Assembly: GCA_003138975.1 (NCBI GenBank)
Contig: PLHQ01000153.1
Location: 102,433-166,432 of the forward strand
DNA: 64,000 nucleotides
Reading direction: 5' to 3'
Origin: Acidobacteriaceae bacterium
GTDB lineage: Bacteria; Acidobacteriota; Terriglobia; Terriglobales; Acidobacteriaceae
The notes below the pieces were generated by a model that ran no database searches, was not told where the DNA came from, and saw only the letters and a program-made list of their open reading frames with translations. Made by a program: the position numbers and the translations under genes. Positions 9,091-18,934 of this stretch are shown one piece after another. Within the stretch, counting starts at the first letter, position 1; every line of letters starts with the position of its first letter.

Positions 9091-11265
9091 CTACCGGTAT
9101 CCTTCCAGCGCCTTGGCGGCGCGTTCGAGCGCTGCGGCTAGAACTGCCAACTGCTGGCGCGCGCGCTCCACATCCCCTTTGTCCAGAGCTTCGTTCACCC
9201 CCGGAATGACCACCGCCGCATATCCTGTGTATTCCCCTGGAGCATAAATAGCATGGCGAAACCAGGGACGGTGCGGCAACCCTTCTGGCAGCAGTAGCGC
9301 CCGCTCGGCCCCGCGCAGCGCCTGGTTTAGTCGTGCTGCATCACGCGGCGGATTCTTCTGCTTCGACAGAATTTTCGTCCCCGCATCCTGAAAGTGCTTC
9401 GCAGCCGCAGTCGCTGCACCCAGATCGAGCACGTGGTCGCCAAACTTGTTCTCCGCCCGCTTGCCGGCCGCATCCAGATAAGTGGCAACTTCCTTGCCAT
9501 ATTCTTCGTAATCGTAAGGCAGAACGTCGGCATCGGCCATGCGCACCGCCTCCAAACCAAAAATTCTCGCCATCTGCTGCTCGTAAACGAAATCCGGATC
9601 TCCGAATTTCTTGAACCACGCGAAATTATCAAAAACCGAATGATACACGCCATAGGGCCCGCTTGAACTGATGTCACTGGAAGGCACGCCCAGGTGCTGC
9701 TGGAAAGCGCTGTAATCAGAACCGCTGCCCAGATCCCCGACTGGAACCTCGCCCTTGGCTGACGCGGCTGGCACGCGGCGGCCGTCCCCAATTGCTTCAG
9801 CAGGCGACTGTGTCGACGGAACACCCGGTTGATCCACTTTCTGCCACGCCTCGTAAACAGTTCCGCCCTTCGGACTGGGCACCGCCTTGGTCACATCGCG
9901 CAAAAATTGCTTCAGACTCGGCACCGCCGAGGCCCCAAACTTCGGCCCTGAGACTCCCACGTCCATGTTGAAATATGCGGGAGCATTGGCCAGTTCGGAT
10001 TCATGCTGCTCGGCCCACTCGGTGGAACCGATCAGTCCCTCTTCCTCGCCGTCCCAACTTGCAAAAATCATCGTGCGCTTCGGCTTCCAACCTGACTTCA
10101 ACAACTCGCCGACCCCGTGGACCGCTTCGAGCATCGCCGTCGTGCCGCTGTTCGGATCGACTGCGCCGTATACCCACGCGTCGCGATGATTTCCCGCAAC
10201 CACCCACTCATCGGGCAACTCGCTGCCACGCACCCGGCCAATCACATCCCACAGCGTGCGGAACTGATAGTCCTGCTTGAGATGCATCCTCACTCGTACC
10301 GGTCCGGGCCCCACGTGATAAGTAAAAGGCAGCGCACCCTGCCACTCGCGTGGCGAGTCAGGCCCGCCCAAGTGCTGCAGAATTGGCCACGCATCGTGAT
10401 ACGAAAGTGGAGTAACCGGAATCTTCGGCATCTGCGCGGACTGCTCGGGAGAAATGCGCTTACTCTCTGGCAACGAAGGCACTGATGCAAATCCGGGCGT
10501 TGTTGGATCGCCGGGAAACTCGAACATGTATCCCACCGATCCACGCTGCACGCCGGTATCCGGCCGCCAGGGTCCATCAGGATACTTATCACCGCGCCGC
10601 CAGCCATCGTCGAACGGGTCCGAGTAGATGATCACTCCCGCCGCTCCATGTTCCTGAGCGACAAATTCCTTCACGCCGCGAAAATTCTGGCCGTAGCGCA
10701 CCAGCACGATCTTGCCACGCACGTCGATCTTCAACCTTTCCAGCTTCTCGAAATCTTCCGGCGTGCCGTAGTTGCCGTAAACCACATCCGCCTCGGCATC
10801 TCCTGACGGCGACATGCCATTGAATGGCATCACAACGCGAGGATCATCGTCGTAAGGATCTCCAGCGACATGCTCGCGAGTAGGCCCGTGCATTTCGACT
10901 CCAGCCGGCGCAGTAACATCCACGCTGATTTCCAACGGATAGTTCATCCACACTTTGTATTCGACGATTTCGGTGTCGAGCCCGGCGGCACGAAACTTCT
11001 GCGCCACATAGTCCGCCGTGGCTTTGTCCTCGAGCGTGCCCGCCATGTGCGGAGCCTGCGTCAGCGTGCGCAAGTGCTCTTCCGCCAGCTTGGGATCAGG
11101 CACCGCAAGAAACCGGGCTTCAGTGGCGTTTTCGGCGGCAGCATCGCGAAAGCCAAAAATGGGAGCTGGCGCACCGGAAGAGTTCGCGGCATGGCCGCTC
11201 ACCCTGGCCAACACAAAGCCGAGGAAGACGACCGAACAAGCAAGTGCCGAATAAAAGAATCTCAT
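9091..11265 (-). CDS. Secreted M28B peptidase (glutamate carboxypeptidase II-like)
   Basis: 724 residues with the three-part layout of the PSMA/GCPII/transferrin-receptor family: N-terminal signal or anchor (FYSALACSVVFLGFVLARV), a PA (protease-associated) insert around residues 160-330, the zinc peptidase domain, and a C-terminal helical dimerisation domain. Metal ligands appear complete: NHRDAW (His), DPNSGT (Asp), SWDGEEEGL (Glu pair), NMDVGVSG (Asp) and YGVYHSVFDNF (His). Likely an exopeptidase acting on peptides outside the cytoplasm. GGGAG precedes the ATG. Operon with marC. Confidence 0.92.
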   Translation of the reverse strand: MRFFYSALACSVVFLGFVLARVSGHAANSSGAPAPIFGFRDAAAENATEARFLAVPDPKLAEEHLRTLTQAPHMAGTLEDKATADYVAQKFRAAGLDTEIVEYKVWMNYPLEISVDVTAPAGVEMHGPTREHVAGDPYDDDPRVVMPFNGMSPSGDAEADVVYGNYGTPEDFEKLERLKIDVRGKIVLVRYGQNFRGVKEFVAQEHGAAGVIIYSDPFDDGWRRGDKYPDGPWRPDTGVQRGSVGYMFEFPGDPTTPGFASVPSLPESKRISPEQSAQMPKIPVTPLSYHDAWPILQHLGGPDSPREWQGALPFTYHVGPGPVRVRMHLKQDYQFRTLWDVIGRVRGSELPDEWVVAGNHRDAWVYGAVDPNSGTTAMLEAVHGVGELLKSGWKPKRTMIFASWDGEEEGLIGSTEWAEQHESELANAPAYFNMDVGVSGPKFGASAVPSLKQFLRDVTKAVPSPKGGTVYEAWQKVDQPGVPSTQSPAEAIGDGRRVPAASAKGEVPVGDLGSGSDYSAFQQHLGVPSSDISSSGPYGVYHSVFDNFAWFKKFGDPDFVYEQQMARIFGLEAVRMADADVLPYDYEEYGKEVATYLDAAGKRAENKFGDHVLDLGAATAAAKHFQDAGTKILSKQKNPPRDAARLNQALRGAERALLLPEGLPHRPWFRHAIYAPGEYTGYAAVVIPGVNEALDKGDVERARQQLAVLAAALERAAKALEGYR

Positions 11266-11354
11266 GACGCTCCCGCTGGGAAAGTAAGTAAAGTAGTACA
11301 GCGGGTGTGAAAGTATGCAGATGAGCGCGCGAGAGGCAGGCCCACAGCAAAAGA

Positions 11355-12608
11355 CTACCGCACCTGCCCCGTCCCAATGATCTCGTACTTCGAGGATGTC
11401 AGTTCAGCCAGCGCGAAAGGCCCACGGCAGTGCAGCTTCTGCGTGCTGACTCCCATCTCGGCGCCGAAGCCGAACTCTGCGCCATCGGTGAAACGCGTCG
11501 AAGCATTCCAGTAAACGGCAGCTGAATCCACGCCACGCAGAAACTTGCGAGCACTGGCCTCATCGCGCGTCACGATGGAATCGGAGTGCTTTGTCGAATA
11601 GCGGTTGATATGGACAATGGCTTCATCCACATTCGCGACCACGCACACCGCCATGCACAACCGCAGATATTCTTCGTACCAATCCTGCTCCGCGGCCGGC
11701 TCAATGTTCAATCCAGCCGCCAGGCTGCGAGACTTCCCGTCTCCACGAACTTCCACTCCAGCCTCAATCAGCTTCTTCACGATTCGCGGGATGTATTCCG
11801 CCGCGATCCGTTCATGCACCAGCAGCTTCTCCGCTGCATTGCACACAGACGGCCTCTGCGTCTTGGCGTTGATCACGATCCGGTCGGCCATCTCAAAATC
11901 GGCGGATTCATCCACGAAGATGTGGCAGTTCCCTGCACCGGTTTCTATCACAGGTACAGAGGAATTCTCGGTAACGAAGGTGATCAGTCCCACGCCGCCG
12001 CGCGGAATAATCACGTCAACCAGCCCCCGGGCTTTAGTGAGTTCCTGCACCGACTGCCGTGTGCTCGAATCGAGGAGCTCGATTGCTCCCTCTGGCACTC
12101 CCGGCACCGCCGCAAGAATTTCCACCAGCCGTTGATTGCTGCACGCCGCTTCTTTGCCGCCGCGCAACACGATGGCGTTGCCCGTTTTCAGCGCGAGGAC
12201 AGCCGTATCCACAGTAACGTTCGGTCGCGACTCGTAGATAATTCCCACCACTCCCAGCGGCACGCGCACCTTGCGGATGCGCAGGCCGTTGGGGCGGGTC
12301 CACTCCACCAGAGTCTCGCCAATCGGATCGCCGAGCGCCGCCACTTCGCGCACCCCCTGCGCCATCTCCCTGATTCTCACCGCGGTCAACAGCAAGCGGT
12401 CGCGCATAGCACCTTCGAAACCCGAACTTTCCACATCTTTCCGGTTGGCCGCAAGAATCGCCTGGGTCTGGGCTTCAATCGCATCGGCGATCGCCAGCAG
12501 CAACACGTTCTTCTCGTCCGTGGAGAGCAGTCCCAGTTTCGCAGCCGCTGTGCGCGCGCGCAGCAGCTTCCCCTGCGTGGAAACCGAGCTGGCAATGGTC
12601 GTCGCCAT
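11355..12608 (-). CDS. proA: Gamma-glutamyl phosphate reductase ProA
   Basis: Second step of proline synthesis: reduces gamma-glutamyl phosphate to glutamate semialdehyde with NADPH. 417 residues from the ATG at 12608, whose A is the last base of the proB stop (TGATG); the longer open frame reads through proB antisense space and is not real. The catalytic Cys lies in PSVCNAAEKLL. VPLGVVGIIYESRPNVT, IPRGGVGLI and the C-terminal FGFGAEMGVSTQKLH are typical of ProA. Confidence 0.96.
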   Translation of the reverse strand: MATTIASSVSTQGKLLRARTAAAKLGLLSTDEKNVLLLAIADAIEAQTQAILAANRKDVESSGFEGAMRDRLLLTAVRIREMAQGVREVAALGDPIGETLVEWTRPNGLRIRKVRVPLGVVGIIYESRPNVTVDTAVLALKTGNAIVLRGGKEAACSNQRLVEILAAVPGVPEGAIELLDSSTRQSVQELTKARGLVDVIIPRGGVGLITFVTENSSVPVIETGAGNCHIFVDESADFEMADRIVINAKTQRPSVCNAAEKLLVHERIAAEYIPRIVKKLIEAGVEVRGDGKSRSLAAGLNIEPAAEQDWYEEYLRLCMAVCVVANVDEAIVHINRYSTKHSDSIVTRDEASARKFLRGVDSAAVYWNASTRFTDGAEFGFGAEMGVSTQKLHCRGPFALAELTSSKYEIIGTGQVR

Positions 12609-13363
12609 CAGACTCTTCCTCGCTGCGGAGGAAAATAGGTTCCAATCTTGCGTTCCATGCCCAGCGTAATTCCCTGCGGATGGCGCCCATTCACAATCGC
12701 CACATGGACTCCGGCTTCGCTGGCCAGCTTCGCCGCCCGCAGTTTGGAAATCATTCCGCCGCGCCCCAACTTGCTCTTCCCATTGCATTGCGCTTCCAGC
12801 GCCGGAGTCAGCTTCCGCACAACCCGCACCAGGCGCGGCTTCTTGCGCCCATTCGGCAAGTAGAACCCGTCGACGTCAGTCAGCAGCAAGAGCCAGTCGG
12901 CTTTCACAGCAGTGGCCAACAGAGAACTCAGTTCGTCGTTGTCTCCGAAAGCGCCAACTAACTCACGCACCGAGACGCTGTCGTTTTCATTCACGATGGG
13001 CACAACTCCTAGCGAAAGCAACTCAGCCAAGGCGTTTTGCAAGTTGCGGTAGCGGACAGGCGACGTGAAGTCGTCACTCGATAGCAGGAGCTGTGCCACA
13101 ACCTTCTTGCCAAAGAACAAGCGCTCATAAGTATGCATCAGTTTGCTCTGCCCGACGGCCGCGCAAGCTTGCATTCCCGGAACGTCGCTCGGTCGTTTGC
13201 CCAATCCCAGTCCCGACATTCCTGCAGCGATTGCGCCGGAAGTAACGATCAGGTATTCGTTCCTGCTGAGATCGAGCTGGTCGACCATGGCACGCAACAG
13301 GTTCGCGTCAATCTGACCGCCAGGGGCGATCAGGCTGGTACCGACTTTGATGACGACTCTCAT
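12608..13363 (-). CDS. proB: Glutamate 5-kinase ProB, short form without PUA domain
   Basis: First step of proline synthesis: ATP-dependent phosphorylation of glutamate. 251 residues, all amino-acid-kinase fold: VIKVGTSLI at the start, VTSGAIAAGM, NENDSV, FGDNDELSSLLA and LLTDVDGFY. The roughly 100-residue C-terminal PUA domain of the E. coli enzyme is absent; the protein ends cleanly after the kinase domain and runs straight into proA with a 1-nt overlap. proBA is a two-gene operon. Confidence 0.95.
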   Translation of the reverse strand: MRVVIKVGTSLIAPGGQIDANLLRAMVDQLDLSRNEYLIVTSGAIAAGMSGLGLGKRPSDVPGMQACAAVGQSKLMHTYERLFFGKKVVAQLLLSSDDFTSPVRYRNLQNALAELLSLGVVPIVNENDSVSVRELVGAFGDNDELSSLLATAVKADWLLLLTDVDGFYLPNGRKKPRLVRVVRKLTPALEAQCNGKSKLGRGGMISKLRAAKLASEAGVHVAIVNGRHPQGITLGMERKIGTYFPPQRGRV

Positions 13364-13565
13364 GCGATAGAAGATTTCCTAGCTCACTTGGAATGGTACC
13401 GCACTCGGTCTCGGAGGAGGATTTCCCCTTAATGGTCTATGAACATTCCTTATCGAAGTCACCCGGGCTTGAGGCCCAAGGAACCCGGTGCGCAGGACAA
13501 CATCCCTATCGTCGAATTAAAATGGATTTCTGGCAAGACGAAAACTGTTGCCACTTTTTAAATTC

Positions 13566-14330
13566 ATGCCCGCCTCCAATGCCACCAGCCGTTTTTCCGA
13601 TCGCGTAGAAAACTATGTGCTATACCGGCCCGGATATCCGCCGGAAGCGCTGCACGCCCTGAAAACCGAATGCGCCCTCGCGCCCACTCACTTCGTGGCT
13701 GACATCGCCTCCGGAACCGGCATTTGGACTCGCACCTTGCTGGAGAATGGTAACCCAGTTTTCGGTGTCGAGCCCAATCCCGAGATGCGCGAAGCGGCCG
13801 AAGGGCTGCTGATTGGGTTTCCGAAGTTTAGCAGCGTCGCAGGGACAGCCGAGGCAACCACTCTGGGACATCAGAGCGTGGATTTTGTCACCGCAGCGCA
13901 AGCCGCTCACTGGTTCGACCGCCAGCGGGCGAGGCGTGAATTCGTTCGCATTCTGAAGCCCGGCGGTTGGCTGGTGCTTCTGTGGAATGAGCGCCTCACG
14001 GATTCGACAAAGTTTCTTCGCGCCTACGAACAGCTGCTGCTGACCTACGGAACCGACTATGAAGAAGTTCGACACGAACGCACGACCTCCGCGGTCAACG
14101 AATTCTTCGACCCCGCCCCATTTCAGGAACGAGTCTTTGGGATTCTCCAGAAATTCGATTACGCGGGGGTAGAGGGTCGCCTACTGTCGTCGTCGTATGC
14201 GCCCGGACCGGATCATCCCCAGCACGTGCCAATGCTGCGCGAATTGCGCCGCATCTTCGATGATTGTGCCGCCGAGAACCGGGTCGCATTCGAGTACAAG
14301 ACCCGGCTTTACTTCGGCCGGTTGACTTAA
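13566..14330 (+). CDS. Class I SAM-dependent methyltransferase (Methyltransf_11 type)
   Basis: 254 residues from the ATG at 13566; a TTG at 13548 is the only other option and neither has a Shine-Dalgarno. Motif I is VADIASGTGIWTRTLLENG, motif II has FGVEPNPEMREAAE, and motif IV is DFVTAAQAAHWFD, followed by EFVRILKPGGWLVLLWNER. This is the layout of small-molecule methyltransferases related to UbiE and trans-aconitate methyltransferase. Substrate unknown. Divergent from proBA. Confidence 0.9.
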   Translation: MPASNATSRFSDRVENYVLYRPGYPPEALHALKTECALAPTHFVADIASGTGIWTRTLLENGNPVFGVEPNPEMREAAEGLLIGFPKFSSVAGTAEATTLGHQSVDFVTAAQAAHWFDRQRARREFVRILKPGGWLVLLWNERLTDSTKFLRAYEQLLLTYGTDYEEVRHERTTSAVNEFFDPAPFQERVFGILQKFDYAGVEGRLLSSSYAPGPDHPQHVPMLRELRRIFDDCAAENRVAFEYKTRLYFGRLT

Positions 14331-14386
14331 AAGAAAAACAGGATCTGCTGATACGATCAGCTTTGGTCTTATCCTGCGAGGCCTAA

Positions 14387-15832
14387 GTGTCCGACGAAAA
14401 ATCTTTTCACATGACGCCCGACGAATTCCGCCGCTACGGCCACACCGTGGTCGACTGGATCGCGGACTATCATTCCCGCATCGAGTCGTTCCCTGTGCTC
14501 TCACAGGTGAAGCCTGGAGAAATTCGTGCGTCGCTTCCGGCGGATCCTCCGGCACACGGAGAACCGTTCGACATCCTAATGAAAGATGTCGAGAATCTCA
14601 TCCTGCCAGGAGTCACGCACTGGCAGTCGCCGAATTTTTTCGCCTATTTCCCGTGCAACGCCTCCGGCCCAGGAATTCTTGGTGATCTTCTCTCTTCCGG
14701 CCTGGGCGTTCAGGGCATGCTCTGGTCCACCAGTCCGGCCTGCACCGAACTGGAAACGCATGTGCTCGACTGGCTCGTAACCATGCTGGGATTGCCGGAT
14801 AAATTTCTGTCGTCGAGTACCGGCGGCGGAGTGATTCAGGACACTGCCTCGAGTGCAGCGCTCTGCGCGCTTTTGGCTGCCCGCGAACGCGCCACCAACT
14901 ACATCAGCAACAAAAAGGGATGCGACGGCCGCATCGTAGCCTACGTCTCCACGCAAACCCATTCGTCATTGCAGAAAGCTGCAATGATCGCAGGAATCGG
15001 CGTCGATAATCTGCGCTCCATCGAAGTGGACGAAAACTTCGCCATGCGCCCCGACCTGCTCGCCCGCCAGATTGAAGCCGACAAGCGCGCTGGCCTGGTT
15101 CCCAGCTTTGTCTGCGCCACAGTTGGCACGACATCCTCAAACGCGATGGACCCGATCGCCGAGATCGCCCGCGTCGCGCATCAGCACAACCTCTGGCTGC
15201 ACGTGGATGCAGCCATGTCGGGCACTGCCGCACTCTGTCCGGAATTCCGTCCCTTGCAAAAAGGTGTGGAACTGGCCGAGAGCTACAACTTCAACCCGCA
15301 CAAGTGGATGTTCACCAACTTCGATTGCAACTGCTTCTGGGTCGCCGATCGCAAAGCGCTCATCCAGACTCTAAGCATCTTGCCGGAATACCTGCGCAAC
15401 CAAGCCACGGAATCGGGCGCGGTAATCGATTATCGCGATTGGCACATCCAGCTCGGCCGCCGTTTCCGCTCGCTTAAGCTCTGGTTTGTTATTCGCCACT
15501 ACGGCGTGGAAGGCCTGCAGCACCACATCCGCCGCCACGTCGAACTGGCGCAACAGTTCGCTGGCTGGGTGCGCAACGACAAGCACTTCGAACTCGCTGC
15601 CCCCGCCCCGTTGAACCTGGTCTGCTTCCGCCACAAAGCCGGAGACGCGGCGAATCAAACCATCATGGATCGGCTGAATCGCAGCGGCGATCTCTTTCTC
15701 ACGCACACCAAGCTGAATGGAAAACTGACGCTGCGTCTGTGCGTCGGCCAGACCAACACCCAAGCCAGACACGTCGAGCGCGCGTGGCAGAGGATTCGCG
15801 AGGAAGCGGACAAATTAACGGCTGTCGCGTAA
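14387..15832 (+). CDS. PLP-dependent group II decarboxylase (aromatic-L-amino-acid type)
   Basis: 481 residues from a GTG preceded by GCGAGG. Residues: His192 in TQTHSS stacks on the cofactor, Asp274 in HVDAAM binds the pyridine nitrogen, and Lys306 in NFNPHKWMFTNFDC forms the Schiff base. The N-terminal YGHTVVDWIADY and HWQSPNFFAYFP segments match aromatic-L-amino-acid/tryptophan/tyrosine decarboxylases. It would turn an aromatic amino acid into the amine and CO2; which one cannot be told here. No obvious partner gene; an MFS transporter follows 49 nt later and could be an exporter for the product, which is a guess. Confidence 0.9.
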   Translation: MSDEKSFHMTPDEFRRYGHTVVDWIADYHSRIESFPVLSQVKPGEIRASLPADPPAHGEPFDILMKDVENLILPGVTHWQSPNFFAYFPCNASGPGILGDLLSSGLGVQGMLWSTSPACTELETHVLDWLVTMLGLPDKFLSSSTGGGVIQDTASSAALCALLAARERATNYISNKKGCDGRIVAYVSTQTHSSLQKAAMIAGIGVDNLRSIEVDENFAMRPDLLARQIEADKRAGLVPSFVCATVGTTSSNAMDPIAEIARVAHQHNLWLHVDAAMSGTAALCPEFRPLQKGVELAESYNFNPHKWMFTNFDCNCFWVADRKALIQTLSILPEYLRNQATESGAVIDYRDWHIQLGRRFRSLKLWFVIRHYGVEGLQHHIRRHVELAQQFAGWVRNDKHFELAAPAPLNLVCFRHKAGDAANQTIMDRLNRSGDLFLTHTKLNGKLTLRLCVGQTNTQARHVERAWQRIREEADKLTAVA

Positions 15833-15881
15833 GCAAGCCCTTACGTGAACCTCTCTCGCGCCACTTCGGCTAAAGTGAAGT

Positions 15882-17132
15882 ATGCGAACCATTCTCGGTC
15901 AGCGCCCACTGCGCTTCGTCTTTGCCGCCAACGTGATCTCCATGTTGGGCAGCGGGATGAACTCGGCCGCGGTCGCCTGGTACATCCTCGAAGCCACGCA
16001 CTCGGAAATGGCGCTCGGCACGTTCGCCGTTCTGCAGACCATTCCCGCCATGCTCATGCTTCCCTTCACCGGCGTCATTATTGATCGCGAAGATCGCCGC
16101 CGCCTGGTCATGTGGCTCGATGCCGTAAGAGCCGTAATTATTGTGACGGTGGCCATCCTCGCGTTTCGCCACCATGTACAAGTCTGGCAACTCTATTTGA
16201 TGAATACCCTCGTCGCCGCCGGCTTCTGGATGTTCTGGCCCACCATCACCGCTCTCATCCAGGAACTCACGCCTGAAGGACAATTTGTGGAATCGAATAC
16301 CTTCCTTTTGGCGGGCGTTCAAGGCGGCTGGCTCATCGCCGGATCTCTGGTCGGCTTCATGTATAACCACATCGGCCTCGGCGGCGTGCTGTTGATCGAC
16401 GTTTCCACCTACGTGGTTTCATTCTGCTGCTATTTCGCGGTGCGTAAGGGACGTCACGTTGTACTCAGCCCGGAAGAATTGCGAGCCGACATCCTCGCCG
16501 CCGAAACCCAGTTCGAGCGCTTCTGGCGCGATATGCGCGAAGGCCTGCACTTTCTCCGCGACCATCGCGCTGTAATCTTGCTCGGCATTAGTTGGGCATT
16601 ATTTCTTGGCGCCATGATCACGGGAGTCGTCGTCACTCCGTCGCTGAGCGAACGCATCTTTCATGCCGGTGCCGTCGGCTACGGATGGCTCAACGCGGGA
16701 TGGGGCACCGGCGCCTTTCTCAGCGCGCTGTATGCCCCAGCTATCATCGCCAGCCTGGGCGGGCGTCGTTCCGTTGCGTTTTCCATGGCGATCATCGCCG
16801 CATGCGTGATTTGCGCTCCAGTGTCGCATTGGCTGGTGGCCGCCATATTGTTGTATGCCGTGATGGGTTCGGCGCGCGGCGTCGGAGGCATCGCCATGAA
16901 CACCAGCCTTATGGAAATGGTCCCAAACCATCTCATGGGTCGGGTGCAAAACACCTTTTACTTTTTCGGAACATTCCTCCAGCTTGTGCTGGCCCTAGCG
17001 GTCGGAGCGGTCGCACACAAAGTCAGCCTGGTAGCCGCATTCGCCATTCTGGCGTGCGTTTACGGGCTGTCGTTTGTAGCTGCCAGCTGGCCAGTAGGAA
17101 CGGTAAATCGCGACACCGTTCCAGCCGATTAG
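15882..17132 (+). CDS. MFS transporter (DHA3-like)
   Basis: 416 residues, about 12 membrane helices in two halves split by a charged loop near residues 185-215 (SPEELRADILAAETQFERF). The loop between helices 2 and 3 reads GVIIDREDRRRLVM, the MFS motif A (GxxxDrxxrr). The N-terminus (LRFVFAANVISMLGSGM) is typical of the macrolide-efflux/DHA3 group. Substrate unknown. A small hairpin (CACTT/AAGTG) sits just before the ATG. Confidence 0.9.
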   Translation: MRTILGQRPLRFVFAANVISMLGSGMNSAAVAWYILEATHSEMALGTFAVLQTIPAMLMLPFTGVIIDREDRRRLVMWLDAVRAVIIVTVAILAFRHHVQVWQLYLMNTLVAAGFWMFWPTITALIQELTPEGQFVESNTFLLAGVQGGWLIAGSLVGFMYNHIGLGGVLLIDVSTYVVSFCCYFAVRKGRHVVLSPEELRADILAAETQFERFWRDMREGLHFLRDHRAVILLGISWALFLGAMITGVVVTPSLSERIFHAGAVGYGWLNAGWGTGAFLSALYAPAIIASLGGRRSVAFSMAIIAACVICAPVSHWLVAAILLYAVMGSARGVGGIAMNTSLMEMVPNHLMGRVQNTFYFFGTFLQLVLALAVGAVAHKVSLVAAFAILACVYGLSFVAASWPVGTVNRDTVPAD

Positions 17133-17182
17133 CGACTCCTGAAACGCCCCAGACGCATTGGCGTATAGTCACAAGAATCTAT

Positions 17183-18010
17183 ATGGCGCGACGCGCGAAC
17201 TTTGCAATTGGACTGCTCTGTTTGCTGGCTTGCGTTGTGGCGCTCCGGCCAGTGATCCTGAACTTCGAGTCCAAGACATTTTTGAACACCGGCCCCAACG
17301 GGCCTGAAACACCCGCCACCGTTGGTCTTGCCTTTGATAGGCTGAAAATTTCCAGTGGACGCCGTGTTCTCGATGCCTACCTCGTACGCGCCCCTGGCAC
17401 CTGCCAGCCTCGTGTCGCGGTGTTAATCTTTCACGGCGTCATGGAAACTATTTCCGAATGGATTCTGGCGCAAAGGTTTCTCTACGACCACTGCATCTCC
17501 TCGATCGTATTCGACTACTCCGGTCACGGAGACAGTTCACGTCCCGGAACCATTGCTCATCTCAATGAAGACGCGATCCCAGCCTACGCAACTTTCGTAT
17601 CACAATTTCCCAGCGAGCGCCTTTGCGTGCTGGGTCACTCCATGGGTAACTCGCCACTGCTTGAATCCCTGCCGCATTTTCGCCCTCCTCCATCTTGCGT
17701 GGTTGTAGCAAACGCCTTTTCCTCTCTGAGGGACGCGGGCCGAAAACGTGGGACCTCGCTCGCATTGCTCTATGCGATCCCGGACGCCTGGGACAACGTC
17801 GAGAATGCCAAACTCGTGCGCGTGCCTTTGCTGGTTGTTTACAGCGATGCAGACAAGGTGAATCCCCCTGCGATGGGCCAGCGCATTTTCGAATCCGCGC
17901 CGGAACCAAAACAACTGGCAGTTCTTCACGGGTTTCCGCACGATGCACTCTACCGCACTCCAACGGACGATTGGTGGGCGCCGGTGCTTCGGTTTCTCCG
18001 TTCCCAATGA
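17183..18010 (+). CDS. Secreted or anchored alpha/beta hydrolase
   Basis: 275 residues from the ATG at 17183; the frame runs open far upstream through the MFS gene but that part is a shadow. An N-terminal hydrophobic segment (FAIGLLCLLACVVALRPVIL) is a signal peptide or anchor. The triad can be placed: Ser in LGHSMGNS, Asp in VVYSDADKVN and His in HGFPHDALY, with the oxyanion region in LIFHGVMET. Resembles the serine aminopeptidase/lysophospholipase-like (Hydrolase_4) fold. Substrate unknown. Confidence 0.85.
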   Translation: MARRANFAIGLLCLLACVVALRPVILNFESKTFLNTGPNGPETPATVGLAFDRLKISSGRRVLDAYLVRAPGTCQPRVAVLIFHGVMETISEWILAQRFLYDHCISSIVFDYSGHGDSSRPGTIAHLNEDAIPAYATFVSQFPSERLCVLGHSMGNSPLLESLPHFRPPPSCVVVANAFSSLRDAGRKRGTSLALLYAIPDAWDNVENAKLVRVPLLVVYSDADKVNPPAMGQRIFESAPEPKQLAVLHGFPHDALYRTPTDDWWAPVLRFLRSQ

Positions 18011-18069
18011 AAGCTGACTCGAACTCTGCATTTTGACTTCTGCCTTCTGGCTTTTCTTCCCACCTGTTA
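18011..18069. repeat. Degenerate AGAAG/ACTTCTG word repeat
   Basis: The gap before fabI is built of loosely repeated words (GACTTCTG, CCTTCTGG, CTTTTCTTCC). The same kind of sequence recurs near 51944-52021 in this window. No coding capacity. Confidence 0.45.
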
Positions 18070-18094
18070 TTCTTTTCCATTCCAAGGAGCACTC

Positions 18095-18865
18095 ATGTCC
18101 GCCGACTTGCAGGGCCGCAATGCCGTCGTCTTCGGGGTCGCCAACAAGCGTTCAATCGCCTGGTCCATCGCTCAGGGACTCCACGCCGCCGGCATGAAGC
18201 TCGCCATCACATACCAGAACGAGCGTCTGGAGCAGGAAGCAAAAGACCTCATCCTCTCTCTGCCCGGCGCTGAAGGCTATATGTGTGACGTCAGCAAAGA
18301 TGAAGAGATCGAGCGCCTCTTTGCCACTCTCAAAGAGCGTCACGGAAAACTGCACACGCTGGTGCATTCGGTCGCTTACGCTCCCGCTGACGAACTGAAA
18401 GGCGACTTCATCAACACCACGCGCGAAGGCTTTCGCGTCGCAATGGATGTGAGCGTCTATTCGCTGGTCGCCGTTTCCCGCGCCGCCGCTCCCCTCATGG
18501 AGGACGGCGGATCAATCCTCACCATGACTTACTACGCTTCGGAGAAAGTTGTGCCGCGCTATAACGTTATGGCAGTCGCAAAGGCTGGACTAGAATGCAC
18601 GGTGCGCTATCTAGCCTTCGAGCTCGGTAAGAAGAAAATTCGCGTGAACGCTATTTCCGCTGGCCCAATCAAGACTCTAGCGGCGCGCGGCATCGCCGGC
18701 TTCGGAGACATGCTCAAGGGCCACGAGGAGCGAGCCCCGCTGGGCCGCCGCGTGGAAGTCGAAGAAGTCGGCTCGACCGGAGTCTTCCTCGCCTCCGATG
18801 CCAGCAGCGGCATCACAGGCGAAGTCATCTACGTCGATTGCGGCTACAACATCATGGGGTTTTGA
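18095..18865 (+). CDS. fabI: Enoyl-[acyl-carrier-protein] reductase FabI
   Basis: Last step of each fatty acid elongation round: NADH-dependent reduction of enoyl-ACP. 256 residues, typical FabI length. The nucleotide site GVANKRSIAWSIAQGLHAAG replaces the classical SDR glycine motif as in all FabI. Catalytic Tyr and Lys are spaced Y-x6-K in YNVMAVAKAGLE, and ISAGPIKTLAARGI follows. AAGGAG before the ATG is a strong ribosome-binding site. Monocistronic as far as can be seen. Confidence 0.96.
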   Translation: MSADLQGRNAVVFGVANKRSIAWSIAQGLHAAGMKLAITYQNERLEQEAKDLILSLPGAEGYMCDVSKDEEIERLFATLKERHGKLHTLVHSVAYAPADELKGDFINTTREGFRVAMDVSVYSLVAVSRAAAPLMEDGGSILTMTYYASEKVVPRYNVMAVAKAGLECTVRYLAFELGKKKIRVNAISAGPIKTLAARGIAGFGDMLKGHEERAPLGRRVEVEEVGSTGVFLASDASSGITGEVIYVDCGYNIMGF

Positions 18866-18934
18866 AAGCAGTTTTAGGTTCTCAGTCGCCATAGAACCGC
18901 CACTACAAGCTCTCCCCATGGGATAATGGATGGG

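Noticed and set aside
11586-12638. A 350-codon plus-strand frame
   Set aside because: Antisense to proA, which has all catalytic motifs.
16592-17182. N-terminal extension of the alpha/beta hydrolase frame
   Set aside because: It overlaps the MFS gene in another frame; the hydrolase signal peptide starts at 17183.
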